A DNA stretch of 64,000 nucleotides from Dyella_B sp035503745 (lineage in GTDB: Bacteria > Pseudomonadota > Gammaproteobacteria > Xanthomonadales > Rhodanobacteraceae): positions 62,001-126,000 of the forward strand of contig NZ_DATJTC010000036.1 in assembly GCF_035503745.1 (NCBI RefSeq), written 5' to 3'. Below are positions 27,776 to 35,015 of the stretch, in pieces (position 1 is the stretch's first letter; each line of letters opens with the position of its first letter). Both the position numbers and the translations under genes were made by a program. The notes under the pieces were generated by a model. That model was not told where the DNA came from and ran no database searches. It saw only the letters and a list, made by a program, of their open reading frames with translations.

Positions 27776-29013
27776 TAGATGCGGCGGAATGCGAGCGTGC
27801 CGTTGGTACCGCCAAAACCGAACGAATTGGAGATGGCGATGTCGATCTTCGCTTCGCGCGCCGTGTGCGGCACGAAATCGAGGTCGCAGCCTTCGCCTGG
27901 TTCGTCGAGGTTGATGGTGGGCGGCAGCACCTGGTCGCGCATGGCGAGGATGGTGAAGATCGCCTCGACGCCACCTGCCGCACCCAGCAGATGCCCGGTG
28001 GTCGATTTGGTCGAACTGATCGCCAGCTTGTAGGCGTGATCGCCGAACACACGCTTGGCGGCCAGCACCTCGCCGAGGTCGCCTAGCGGCGTGGAGGTGC
28101 CGTGCGCGTTGATGTACTGCACGTCGGTGGGATTGATGCCGCCGTCGCGCAGCGTGTTTTCCATGCAGCGCGCCGCACCTTCACCACCTTCGCTGGGCGC
28201 CGTGATGTGGTACGCGTCGCCGCTCATGCCGAAGCCGACCAGCTCGGCATAAATACGCGCGCCGCGTGCCTTGGCGTGTTCGTATTCCTCCAGCATCAGC
28301 ACGCCGGCACCGTCGGAGAGCACGAAGCCGTCACGGTCCTTGTCCCACGGACGGCTGGCTTTGTGCGGCTCGTCGTTGCGGGTGGACATTGCCTTGGCCG
28401 AGCAGAAGCCCGCCATGGCCGTGCCAGTGGTGGAGAATTCGGCGCCGCCGGCGATCATCGCGTCAGCATCGCCGTACTGGATCATGCGCGCGGCCAGGCC
28501 GATGTTGTGGGTGGCCGTCGTGCATGCGGTGACGCATGCGATGTTCGGGCCCTTCAGGCCGAACATGATCGACAGGTGCCCGGAAACCATGTTGATGATC
28601 GAGCTGGGCACGAAGAACGGCGACACGCGGCGCGGCCCCTTCTCGTGCAGTTCGATGGCGGTGTCTTCGATGGTGTTCAGCCCACCGATGCCCGCGCCCA
28701 CCGCCACGCCGATGCGCGGCGCGTTCGCTTCCGTTACTTCCAGGCCCGAATCACGCAGGGCCTGCGTGCCTGCAGCGACACCGTAGTGGATGAACGGATC
28801 CATCTTCTTGACGTCCTTGGGCGGCATCCATTGCACCGGATCGAAACCGCGCACCTGGCCCGCGATGCGGGTGGCATAGGTGGTGGCATCGAAATGCGTG
28901 ACCGGACCGATGCCGCTGACGCCCTTGAGGATGTTGTCCCAGGCGGTGGCGATGTCGTTGCCGACCGGCGAAATGATGCCCATGCCGGTCACTACCACTC
29001 GTCGTTTGCTCAT
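27775..29013 (-). CDS. fabF: 3-oxoacyl-[ACP] synthase II
   Basis: Elongating condensing enzyme of type II fatty acid synthesis. 412 residues. Catalytic triad visible as Cys164 (ACVTACTT), His304 (NAHGTSTPLGD) and His341 with Lys336 (SSTKSTTGHLLG). It lies downstream of acpP, separated by 187 bp containing an intrinsic terminator, so it is probably expressed below acpP. Confidence 0.97.
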   Translation of the reverse strand: MSKRRVVVTGMGIISPVGNDIATAWDNILKGVSGIGPVTHFDATTYATRIAGQVRGFDPVQWMPPKDVKKMDPFIHYGVAAGTQALRDSGLEVTEANAPRIGVAVGAGIGGLNTIEDTAIELHEKGPRRVSPFFVPSSIINMVSGHLSIMFGLKGPNIACVTACTTATHNIGLAARMIQYGDADAMIAGGAEFSTTGTAMAGFCSAKAMSTRNDEPHKASRPWDKDRDGFVLSDGAGVLMLEEYEHAKARGARIYAELVGFGMSGDAYHITAPSEGGEGAARCMENTLRDGGINPTDVQYINAHGTSTPLGDLGEVLAAKRVFGDHAYKLAISSTKSTTGHLLGAAGGVEAIFTILAMRDQVLPPTINLDEPGEGCDLDFVPHTAREAKIDIAISNSFGFGGTNGTLAFRRI

Positions 29014-29122
29014 GGATCTGTTTCCTTGCTGGTTCGGGAAAGATCAGCCGCCAGGCATCACCCTCCGATGCACGCCGACCACGCACACCATACGGGATCG
29101 GACGTTACATATTGCAGAAACG

Positions 29123-29145
29123 AAAACTGCGCCCTGATGGCGCAG
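29123..29145 (-). terminator. Terminator between acpP and fabF
   Basis: Minus strand CTGCGCC, loop ATCAG, GGCGCAG, followed by TTTT. It sits 56 bp after the acpP stop and would let acyl carrier protein mRNA accumulate over fabF by partial termination. Confidence 0.7.
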
Positions 29146-29200
29146 CTTCCGGTATCGCTACGTGGAACATGGGACGCGCCGAGCGTCGCCGCCACGAGGA

Positions 29201-29440
29201 TCATTCCTTGGTGTGGGCCCTGATGTAATCGACGGCCTGCTGCACGGTGGTGATCTTCTCGGCGTCCTCGTCGGGGATTTCGGTTTCGAATTCCTCTTCC
29301 AGCGCCATCACCAGTTCGACCGTGTCCAGCGAATCCGCGCCCAGATCGTCCACGAACGAAGCGTTCGCCGTGACCTCATCTTCCTTCACGCCCAGCTGCT
29401 CGACGACGATTTTCTTGACGCGTTCTTCGATGGTGCTCAT
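29201..29440 (-). CDS. acpP: Acyl carrier protein
   Basis: Carries growing acyl chains on phosphopantetheine. 79 residues, acidic, with the modification site Ser37 in GADSLDTVELVMALEEEF. The start at 29440 (MSTIEERVKKIVVEQLG) is preceded by GGGAGGTAAAGGCAAC in the leader; the longer open frame is not used. A good -10 element lies about 95 bp upstream, so it has its own promoter. Confidence 0.98.
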   Translation of the reverse strand: MSTIEERVKKIVVEQLGVKEDEVTANASFVDDLGADSLDTVELVMALEEEFETEIPDEDAEKITTVQQAVDYIRAHTKE

Positions 29441-29535
29441 GTTGCCTTTACCTCCCAAGGGGAAATTGTCCGTCTTGCCTGGCTTTTGGCCGGCAAAGTC
29501 TGCGGCATTGTAGTGGCTAAGCCGCGAAGCCGCCA

Positions 29536-29541
29536 ATTATA
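29536..29541 (-). promoter_or_regulatory. Candidate -10 element of the acpP promoter
   Basis: A perfect TATAAT on the minus strand in the 278-bp gap between fabG and acpP. The -35 region at 17-18 bp spacing is poor (GTGGCG), so an activator or a non-canonical -35 is likely. Confidence 0.5.
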
Positions 29542-29718
29542 TGCCAGGGAATGCCCGCCGCCACAGCCCCGCACCGGTGCGAAGGCGCCGATTGTCACCT
29601 AAAACGGCCGCCGTGACGACTTTTTCATCTCACCCGGCCCCGATCGACCGGAATTTCAAACAGCGGCTTGAAAGCCGCCTCGCATACGGGACAGGAACTT
29701 GTGCCTGCCCCGGCGCTT

Positions 29719-30459
29719 TCAAGGCATGTACATGCCGCCGTTGACGTGCAAAGTCTCGCCGGTGATATAGCCGGCCGCCGGCGAGGCGAGGAAACCCACT
29801 GCCTTGGCGATGTCGGAAGCTTCGCCCAGGCGGCCCAGGGCGATCTGGCCCAGCAGCGCCTGCTTGGATTCTTCGGGCAGGCCGCGGGTCATGTCGGTGT
29901 CGATGAAACCGGGCGCGACCACGTTCACGGTGATGCCGCGCGAGCCGATCTCGCGCGCCAGCGACTTGGAGAACGCAATGATGCCCGCCTTCGCCGCGGC
30001 GTAGTTGGCCTGGCCGGGATTGCCGGTCAGCCCGATCACCGATGCGATCGAAATGATGCGGCCCTTGCGCGCCTTCATCATGCCGCGCATCACCGCCTTG
30101 GAGAGGCGGTAGACCGACGTGAGGTTGGTATCGAGGATGGCTTGCCAGTCCTCGTCGCGCATGCGCATCAGCAACTGGTCGCGCGTGATGCCGGCGTTAT
30201 TGACCAGGATCGACACACCAGCGAACTGCTTGGCGATCTCATCGATCAGCGCATCGACAGCGGCAGGATCGGTGACGTTGAGGACACGCCCATGGCCGCC
30301 ATGCGCCGCGAGGCGATCGCCGATCGCCGCAGCGCCCGATTCGCTGGTGGCGGTGCCGATGACGGTCGCGCCCATGGCGGCAAGTTCATCGGCAATGGCG
30401 GCACCGATACCACGGCTGGCGCCGGTCACCAGTGCGACTTCACCTTGCAGTGTGCTCAT
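29719..30459 (-). CDS. fabG: 3-oxoacyl-[ACP] reductase
   Basis: NADPH-dependent reductase of fatty acid elongation, short-chain dehydrogenase fold. 246 residues from ATG 30459. Cofactor motif TGASRGIG (12-19), LVNNAGITRD (85-94), and catalytic Ser140, Tyr153 and Lys157 (NYAAAK) are intact. It lies 41 bp after fabD. Confidence 0.97.
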   Translation of the reverse strand: MSTLQGEVALVTGASRGIGAAIADELAAMGATVIGTATSESGAAAIGDRLAAHGGHGRVLNVTDPAAVDALIDEIAKQFAGVSILVNNAGITRDQLLMRMRDEDWQAILDTNLTSVYRLSKAVMRGMMKARKGRIISIASVIGLTGNPGQANYAAAKAGIIAFSKSLAREIGSRGITVNVVAPGFIDTDMTRGLPEESKQALLGQIALGRLGEASDIAKAVGFLASPAAGYITGETLHVNGGMYMP

Positions 30460-30500
30460 TCTTCGATTTCCTTGGATTGAAGCGAGATGCGAAACGTAAG

Positions 30501-31442
30501 TCAGATCCATTCGCCGCGCACGGCGTCCAGCTCGGCCGGCGTGCCGATGGCGCGCGCCTCGACGCTCTTGTCGATGCGCTTGATCAAGCCCGCCAGCACT
30601 TTGCCCGGACCGCATTCGGCCACGCGCGTCGCGCCGCCGGCAACCAGCGTTTGCACGCATTGCGTCCAACGCACCGGCAAATACAACTGGCGCTGCAGGG
30701 CGCCGCGGATATCGTCAAGCGATGCGTAGCTGCGCCCCTCGGCGTTCTGCACCACCGGAATGGACGGCAATTGCCATGCGATGGAAGCCATGCGCTCACC
30801 GAGCTTGTCGGCCGCCTCGCGCATCAGCGCGCAATGCGAGGGTACGGAAACGGCAAGCTTTACGGCCTTCTTTACGCCCAATTCGGCCAGCCTGGCCAGG
30901 GCGCGGTCCACCGCCTCGGCGTGGCCGGCGATCACCAGCTGGCCAGGCGAATTGAAATTGGCCGGAGCCACCACCTGCCCTTGCGCCACTTCGGCGCAGA
31001 CGGCGGCGATCTGTTCGTCATCGCCGCCAAGAATCGCCGCCATGGCGCCGACGCCTGCGGGTACGGCCGCCTGCATGAGGCGTCCGCGCTCGGCGACCAG
31101 GGCCGCGGCATCATGCAGCGACAAGGCGTGTGCACACACCAGCGCGCTGTATTCGCCCAGGCTGTGTCCGGACAGCTGCGCCGGCGTGGCGCCGCCGAGC
31201 TTTTGCCACACGCGCCATACGGCCACGCTGGCCGCGAGTAATGCCGGCTGGGTATTCTCGGTACGATGAAGCTGCTCTTCCGGCCCCTGCTGGCTCAAGG
31301 CCCAGAGATCGACGCCGGCACCTTGCGAGGCTTCATCGAACGTCGCCCTCACATCGCCGTGGACCGCGGCCAGTTCGGACAGCATGCCGACCGATTGCGA
31401 ACCCTGGCCCGGAAATACGAAAGCTAGCGAAGCGGAACTCAT
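30501..31442 (-). CDS. fabD: Malonyl CoA-ACP transacylase
   Basis: Transfers malonyl from CoA to ACP. 313 residues from ATG 31442. The PGQGSQSVGM motif (11-20) and nucleophile Ser94 in GHSLGEYSALV are visible, with the catalytic histidine in VPSHCALM. A 123-bp spacer separates it from the NTF2-like gene. Confidence 0.97.
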   Translation of the reverse strand: MSSASLAFVFPGQGSQSVGMLSELAAVHGDVRATFDEASQGAGVDLWALSQQGPEEQLHRTENTQPALLAASVAVWRVWQKLGGATPAQLSGHSLGEYSALVCAHALSLHDAAALVAERGRLMQAAVPAGVGAMAAILGGDDEQIAAVCAEVAQGQVVAPANFNSPGQLVIAGHAEAVDRALARLAELGVKKAVKLAVSVPSHCALMREAADKLGERMASIAWQLPSIPVVQNAEGRSYASLDDIRGALQRQLYLPVRWTQCVQTLVAGGATRVAECGPGKVLAGLIKRIDKSVEARAIGTPAELDAVRGEWI

Positions 31443-31565
31443 GGCGAGAAAGATTCCCACTCGGTTAAAAATGCAATGGTGCCAGCATCGGCGCGCATAC
31501 GCAGCCGTATTCGTGAAAAAGCTCTTCCCTAACCGTCCGGCACCAAGGCCTGCGCGTGCCGGCGG

Positions 31566-31949
31566 CTACGCTACGTCAAGGGACTTGGCGCCAAACACGA
31601 ACGACGCCGTAACAATCTTGCCGGCGCGCACCTGATAGATGCAGACCAGCTCGATCCGCCCGGGTCCTTCGGGAAACGTACGCGTAACGCTTTCGTGATC
31701 GATCACCATCTCTCCCAACACCACGCGTTTGAGCAGGCTCGCATGCAGATTGGGTTCGGCGAAACGCGGTTCGGCGCGGGCACGGATGTCCTCGTGCCCG
31801 TGGGCCAGCAACGTGTCGGGGTATTCAAACTGGCGCGCATCCGGTGCGTAGCTGTCCAGCCATGCATCCAAATTGCGCGCGTTATACGCGTCCAGCTGGC
31901 GCTGGACGACGTGTTCGGGCGCATCGATATCGCGCATGGGCCGCGACAT
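31566..31949 (-). CDS. NTF2-like (SnoaL/ketosteroid isomerase-fold) protein
   Basis: 127 residues from ATG 31949; an alternative Met is four codons in. The layout VQRQLDAYNARNLDAWLDSY, then YPDTLLAHGHEDIR and RIELVCIYQVRAGKIVTASFV, is typical of the nuclear transport factor 2-like superfamily of small cone-shaped alpha+beta domains. The enzymatic role is unknown; members include isomerases, cyclases and pure binding proteins. It starts 4 bp after the fabH stop, so it is co-transcribed with fatty acid synthesis genes, which suggests but does not prove a lipid-related role. Confidence 0.75.
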   Translation of the reverse strand: MSRPMRDIDAPEHVVQRQLDAYNARNLDAWLDSYAPDARQFEYPDTLLAHGHEDIRARAEPRFAEPNLHASLLKRVVLGEMVIDHESVTRTFPEGPGRIELVCIYQVRAGKIVTASFVFGAKSLDVA

Positions 31950-31953
31950 CGAC

Positions 31954-32928
31954 TCAATAGCGCAGCAGTGCCGACGCCCAGGTGAACCCGCCGCCAAAGG
32001 CTTCCAGCAGCAGATTCTGGCCACGCTTCACCTTGCCCGAGCGCACGGCGCTGTCCAGCGCCAGCGGCACCGAGCCGGAGGAGGTGTTGGCATGTTTGTC
32101 GACGGTCACGATAACCTGCTCCATCGGCATGTTCAGGCGCTTGGCCGTCGCTTCGATGATGCGCAGGTTGGCCTGGTGCGGAATCAGCCAGTCCAGCTGG
32201 GATGCTTCCATGCCGGCGGCGGAAAGGGTTTCCTCGACCAGCGAATCGAGCGTCTTCACGGCCACCTTGAACACTTCGCGGCCGGACATGCGGATACGCA
32301 CGCCGTGATTGGGTTCGTCCTTGAAGCCGACCGACACGCCGACCGGGTTATACAGCAGGTCCTTGTAGGCGCCGTCGGCATGCAGGCAGGTGGCATAGAT
32401 GCCCGGCTCGCTGGAGGCTTCCAGCACCACCGCGCCCGCGCCATCGCCGAACAGCACGCAGGTTTCGCGTTCGTTCCAGTCGACCATGCGCGTCAGCGTT
32501 TCGGCGCCGATCACCAGCACTTTTTTCGACTGGCCGCTGCGGATGAATTTGTCGGCGATGCCCAGCGCGTAGACGAAGCCCGAGCATGCGGCATTGACGT
32601 CAAAGGCCGCGCAGCCGTTCACGCCGAGGCGGTGCTGCACCAGACAGGCGGTGGACGGAAAAATGATGTCGGGCGTGGTCGTGCCCAGCACGATCAGGTC
32701 GATCTCGGAGGCTTTCACGCCCGCCGCATCGAGCGCACGCTGCGCGGCGAGCGTGGAGAGATCGCCGGTGGTCTCGCCCTCGGCGGCCACGTGGCGCTGA
32801 CGGATGCCGGTGCGGGCATTGATCCATTCGTCGCTGGTATCGACGAATTTTTCCAGGTCGGCGTTGGTCAGGACGCGCTCGGGCAGCGCACTGCCGGTAC
32901 CCATGATGCGGGAGTAGAACTGTGCCAT
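31954..32928 (-). CDS. fabH: 3-oxoacyl-[ACP] synthase III
   Basis: Initiating condensing enzyme joining acyl-CoA with malonyl-ACP. 324 residues. Catalytic Cys115 (NAACSGFVYAL), His251 (PHQANLR) and Asn281 (KHANTSSG) are all present. It follows rpmF after a 166-bp gap without plsX, which lies between these genes in E. coli. Confidence 0.97.
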   Translation of the reverse strand: MAQFYSRIMGTGSALPERVLTNADLEKFVDTSDEWINARTGIRQRHVAAEGETTGDLSTLAAQRALDAAGVKASEIDLIVLGTTTPDIIFPSTACLVQHRLGVNGCAAFDVNAACSGFVYALGIADKFIRSGQSKKVLVIGAETLTRMVDWNERETCVLFGDGAGAVVLEASSEPGIYATCLHADGAYKDLLYNPVGVSVGFKDEPNHGVRIRMSGREVFKVAVKTLDSLVEETLSAAGMEASQLDWLIPHQANLRIIEATAKRLNMPMEQVIVTVDKHANTSSGSVPLALDSAVRSGKVKRGQNLLLEAFGGGFTWASALLRY

Positions 32929-33026
32929 TGATTATCCATCAGCAAGCGAAGGTGCGTCGCGCCATCCGCCTTGCGGGTGACCGGGCACGCTGGAACGCAA
33001 CGTTACGTTGCCGGAAGCCGGAACGC

Positions 33027-33049
33027 AAAGCGGCGCGTCACCGCGCCGC
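33027..33049 (-). terminator. Hairpin between rpmF and fabH, possible weak terminator
   Basis: A perfect 8-bp stem GCGGCGCG / CGCGCCGC with a 4-base loop, followed on the minus strand by only three Ts. The short T-run makes it an inefficient terminator or a processing/stability element between the ribosomal protein gene and the fab genes. Confidence 0.45.
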
Positions 33050-33094
33050 CATGCGAAACCCTACTCCCAAGCCCTTGGGGGCTCCCCGGGGGGC

Positions 33095-33289
33095 TCAGTC
33101 TTCCTCGACCACCGCAACGTTGGTGTCGATCACCTTCTTGCCGCGGTAGTAGCCATCGGCCGTCACATGGTGACGACGATGCACTTCGCCGCTGGTCGGA
33201 TCGGTGGCCAGCTGCACGGTGCTCAGCTTGTCGTGCGAGCGACGCATGCCGCGGGTGGACGGGGTCTTGCGGCTCTTTTGAACGGCCAT
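33095..33289 (-). CDS. rpmF: 50S ribosomal protein L32
   Basis: 64-residue basic ribosomal protein. MAVQKSRKTPSTRGMRRSHD and HVTADGYYRGKKVI are diagnostic. It has no cysteines, so it is the zinc-independent form as in E. coli. It lies 21 bp after yceD. Confidence 0.97.
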   Translation of the reverse strand: MAVQKSRKTPSTRGMRRSHDKLSTVQLATDPTSGEVHRRHHVTADGYYRGKKVIDTNVAVVEED

Positions 33290-33310
33290 GGTGGTTCTCC
33301 AGCTCTTAAA

Positions 33311-33829
33311 TCAGGTCTTCTTGAGTTCGCGCAACACCGCGAACGGGTTATTGGGGCGCTCTTGGGCGGGAGTCTCCTCCGCCGGCGGGCGTGTTATTTC
33401 TTCGGGCAGCTCGCTGTCCGGATTGACCGGCACCAGCGGCAGCGCCAACAGCAATTCGTCCTCGATCACATCGATCGGGTTGAGCTTGTCGTCCTCGGCG
33501 ATCAGCAGCGGCTCGCATCCCGCCGGCAACGCGGCTTCCTCGCGCTCGGAACGGATCAGGCCCAGCCGACTGTCCACCGTGACCGGCATGACGAACGGTT
33601 CGAGCGAACGCTGGCAAACCAGCCACAAAGGCGCCTGAACCCGAACGTCGACGTATGCCGTGCCGTACGCGTCCCGACCGAAATCGAGCTCGTACGACGC
33701 CAAACCTGCATCATCCGCCAGCACCTCGCACAGGCGAGGCATTGCGGCGATGGGCAGTGATCCCTGAAACGAACGCCGCGCCGAAACCATGCGCCAAGCG
33801 TCCACGGACTCTGGCAGTGTCGCGGACAT
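33311..33829 (-). CDS. yceD: YceD/DUF177 family protein
   Basis: Conserved protein of the YceD (DUF177) family that precedes rpmF in many bacteria; implicated in 23S rRNA biogenesis in plants, with a poorly defined bacterial role. 172 residues from ATG 33829 (MSATLPESVDAWRMVSAR). The family pattern includes VQAPLWLVCQRSLEPF and LNPIDVIEDELLLALPLVP. No Shine-Dalgarno is seen; a promoter (33839-33867) places transcription start about 3 bases before the ATG, so the mRNA may be nearly leaderless. Confidence 0.9.
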   Translation of the reverse strand: MSATLPESVDAWRMVSARRSFQGSLPIAAMPRLCEVLADDAGLASYELDFGRDAYGTAYVDVRVQAPLWLVCQRSLEPFVMPVTVDSRLGLIRSEREEAALPAGCEPLLIAEDDKLNPIDVIEDELLLALPLVPVNPDSELPEEITRPPAEETPAQERPNNPFAVLRELKKT

Positions 33830-33838
33830 AACCGGGAA

Positions 33839-33867
33839 ATAGTAAATTTTCAGAGAGTTGAAGTCAA
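33839..33867 (-). promoter_or_regulatory. Strong sigma-70 promoter of yceD-rpmF
   Basis: Minus strand TTGACT (33867-33862), exactly 17 bp, TACTAT (33844-33839). The -10 box ends nine bases before the yceD ATG. Confidence 0.75.
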
Positions 33868-33984
33868 CTGAACCGGGGCGGTGCGGCCACGCCCCGCCCG
33901 GTTTCTTTCGGCGACCGCCCAGCTTTGCCTGATTCAGGCACATACGGCAGACTGAGCGTCACTTCAGCCTGGGCCGCCCCTGCC

Positions 33985-34437
33985 GTGGACATCTACCTGA
34001 CGCTCGGCGTGGCCCTCGTAGTCATTCTAGCGGCGGCGGCGCTGACCGGCGCCATCCTGTCTCGCCGGCTGGCAAGACGGTCAGCCAGCCTGCGCCATTT
34101 GATGGATGTGGCCGACCAGTTGGAGATCGACCTGAAATCCTGCCGGGCGCGCCTGCAGCAGGCCCATGCGGTGATGTCGCTCAACCCCGACCTGCCCGCC
34201 GCCAGCGAGCAGGAAGCCGATCATGCCGTCGAGGCCGGCCTGCGCGCGCTGCTGCAGCAACGCCTGTGGATACGCGACCACGCCACGGCCGCCACCCAGC
34301 GCGAGCTGGACGCCGCCGCCCAGTCCATGGACCAGACCCGGGAGCGGCTGCGCCCGCTGCTGCAGGCCCTGGGCCAGGCCCAAAGCGAGCTGGACAGCGC
34401 CATGCGCGAGCACATCCGGCAAGATTCCACGCCGTGA
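33985..34437 (+). CDS. Hypothetical membrane-anchored protein
   Basis: About 150 residues from the GTG at 33985; a TTG at 33925 is in frame, and neither start has a clear ribosome binding site. One N-terminal transmembrane helix (YLTLGVALVVILAAAALTGAI) is followed by RRLARR and a cytoplasmic-side, Ala/Gln/Leu-rich region likely to be helical or coiled coil (DQLEIDLKSCRARLQQAH onward). It is divergent from yceD and its stop overlaps the maf GTG (GTGA), so the two are coupled. I do not recognise a family; function unknown. Confidence 0.65.
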   Translation: MDIYLTLGVALVVILAAAALTGAILSRRLARRSASLRHLMDVADQLEIDLKSCRARLQQAHAVMSLNPDLPAASEQEADHAVEAGLRALLQQRLWIRDHATAATQRELDAAAQSMDQTRERLRPLLQALGQAQSELDSAMREHIRQDSTP

Positions 34438-35015
34438 CCGCCTTGCTGGTGCTTGGCTCCACCTCCCGCTATCGCGGCGAACTGCTGCGCCGCCTCGGGC
34501 TGGAGTTCGAAACCCAGGCACCGGGCACCGAAGAAACACCGATCGCCGGCGAAACACCGCCTGTGCGGGCGATGCGATTGGCCATCGCCAAGGCCGCCGA
34601 TGCGGGGAAAGGCTACCCGGACGCGGTGGTGATCGGTTCCGACCAGGTCGCCGAGCTCGACGGCGTACTGCTGGAAAAACCCGGCACGGTGGAACGCGCC
34701 CACGCGCAGCTTTGCGCCTGCTCGGGCCGCACGGTGCAATTTCACACGGCCGTATGCGTGCTGGACACCCGCAATGGCCAACGCCACACGCACCTTGACC
34801 TCACCCAGGTGCACTTTCGCGCGCTCCACGCCCAAGAGATCGAACGCTATATCGAACGCGAGCAGCCACTGGACTGTGCCGGCAGCTTCAAGTGCGAAGG
34901 ACTGGGCATCAGCCTGTTCGAACGCATCGAAAACAGCGACCCGAGCGCACTGGTCGGCCTGCCGCTGATCGCGCTGGCCCGCTTGTTGCGCGATGCGGGC
35001 CTGCGCATTCCATGA
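34434..35015 (+). CDS. yceF: Maf-type nucleotide pyrophosphatase YceF
   Basis: Inosine-triphosphatase-like fold enzyme; the YceF branch hydrolyses 7-methyl-GTP. 193 residues with a GTG start overlapping the upstream stop. LGSTSRYRGELLRRLGLEFE, VVIGSDQVAELDG and CAGSFKCEGLGISLFERI closely follow the YceF pattern rather than the YhdE (dTTPase) pattern. The location opposite yceD-rpmF is the same as in E. coli. It ends one base before the convergent GT39 gene. Confidence 0.92.
   Translation: MTALLVLGSTSRYRGELLRRLGLEFETQAPGTEETPIAGETPPVRAMRLAIAKAADAGKGYPDAVVIGSDQVAELDGVLLEKPGTVERAHAQLCACSGRTVQFHTAVCVLDTRNGQRHTHLDLTQVHFRALHAQEIERYIEREQPLDCAGSFKCEGLGISLFERIENSDPSALVGLPLIALARLLRDAGLRIP

Noticed and set aside
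33871..33912. GC-rich inverted repeat with T-rich tail between yceD and the divergent gene
   Set aside because: Pairing is interrupted by bulges and mismatches, and no plus-strand transcript would end there.
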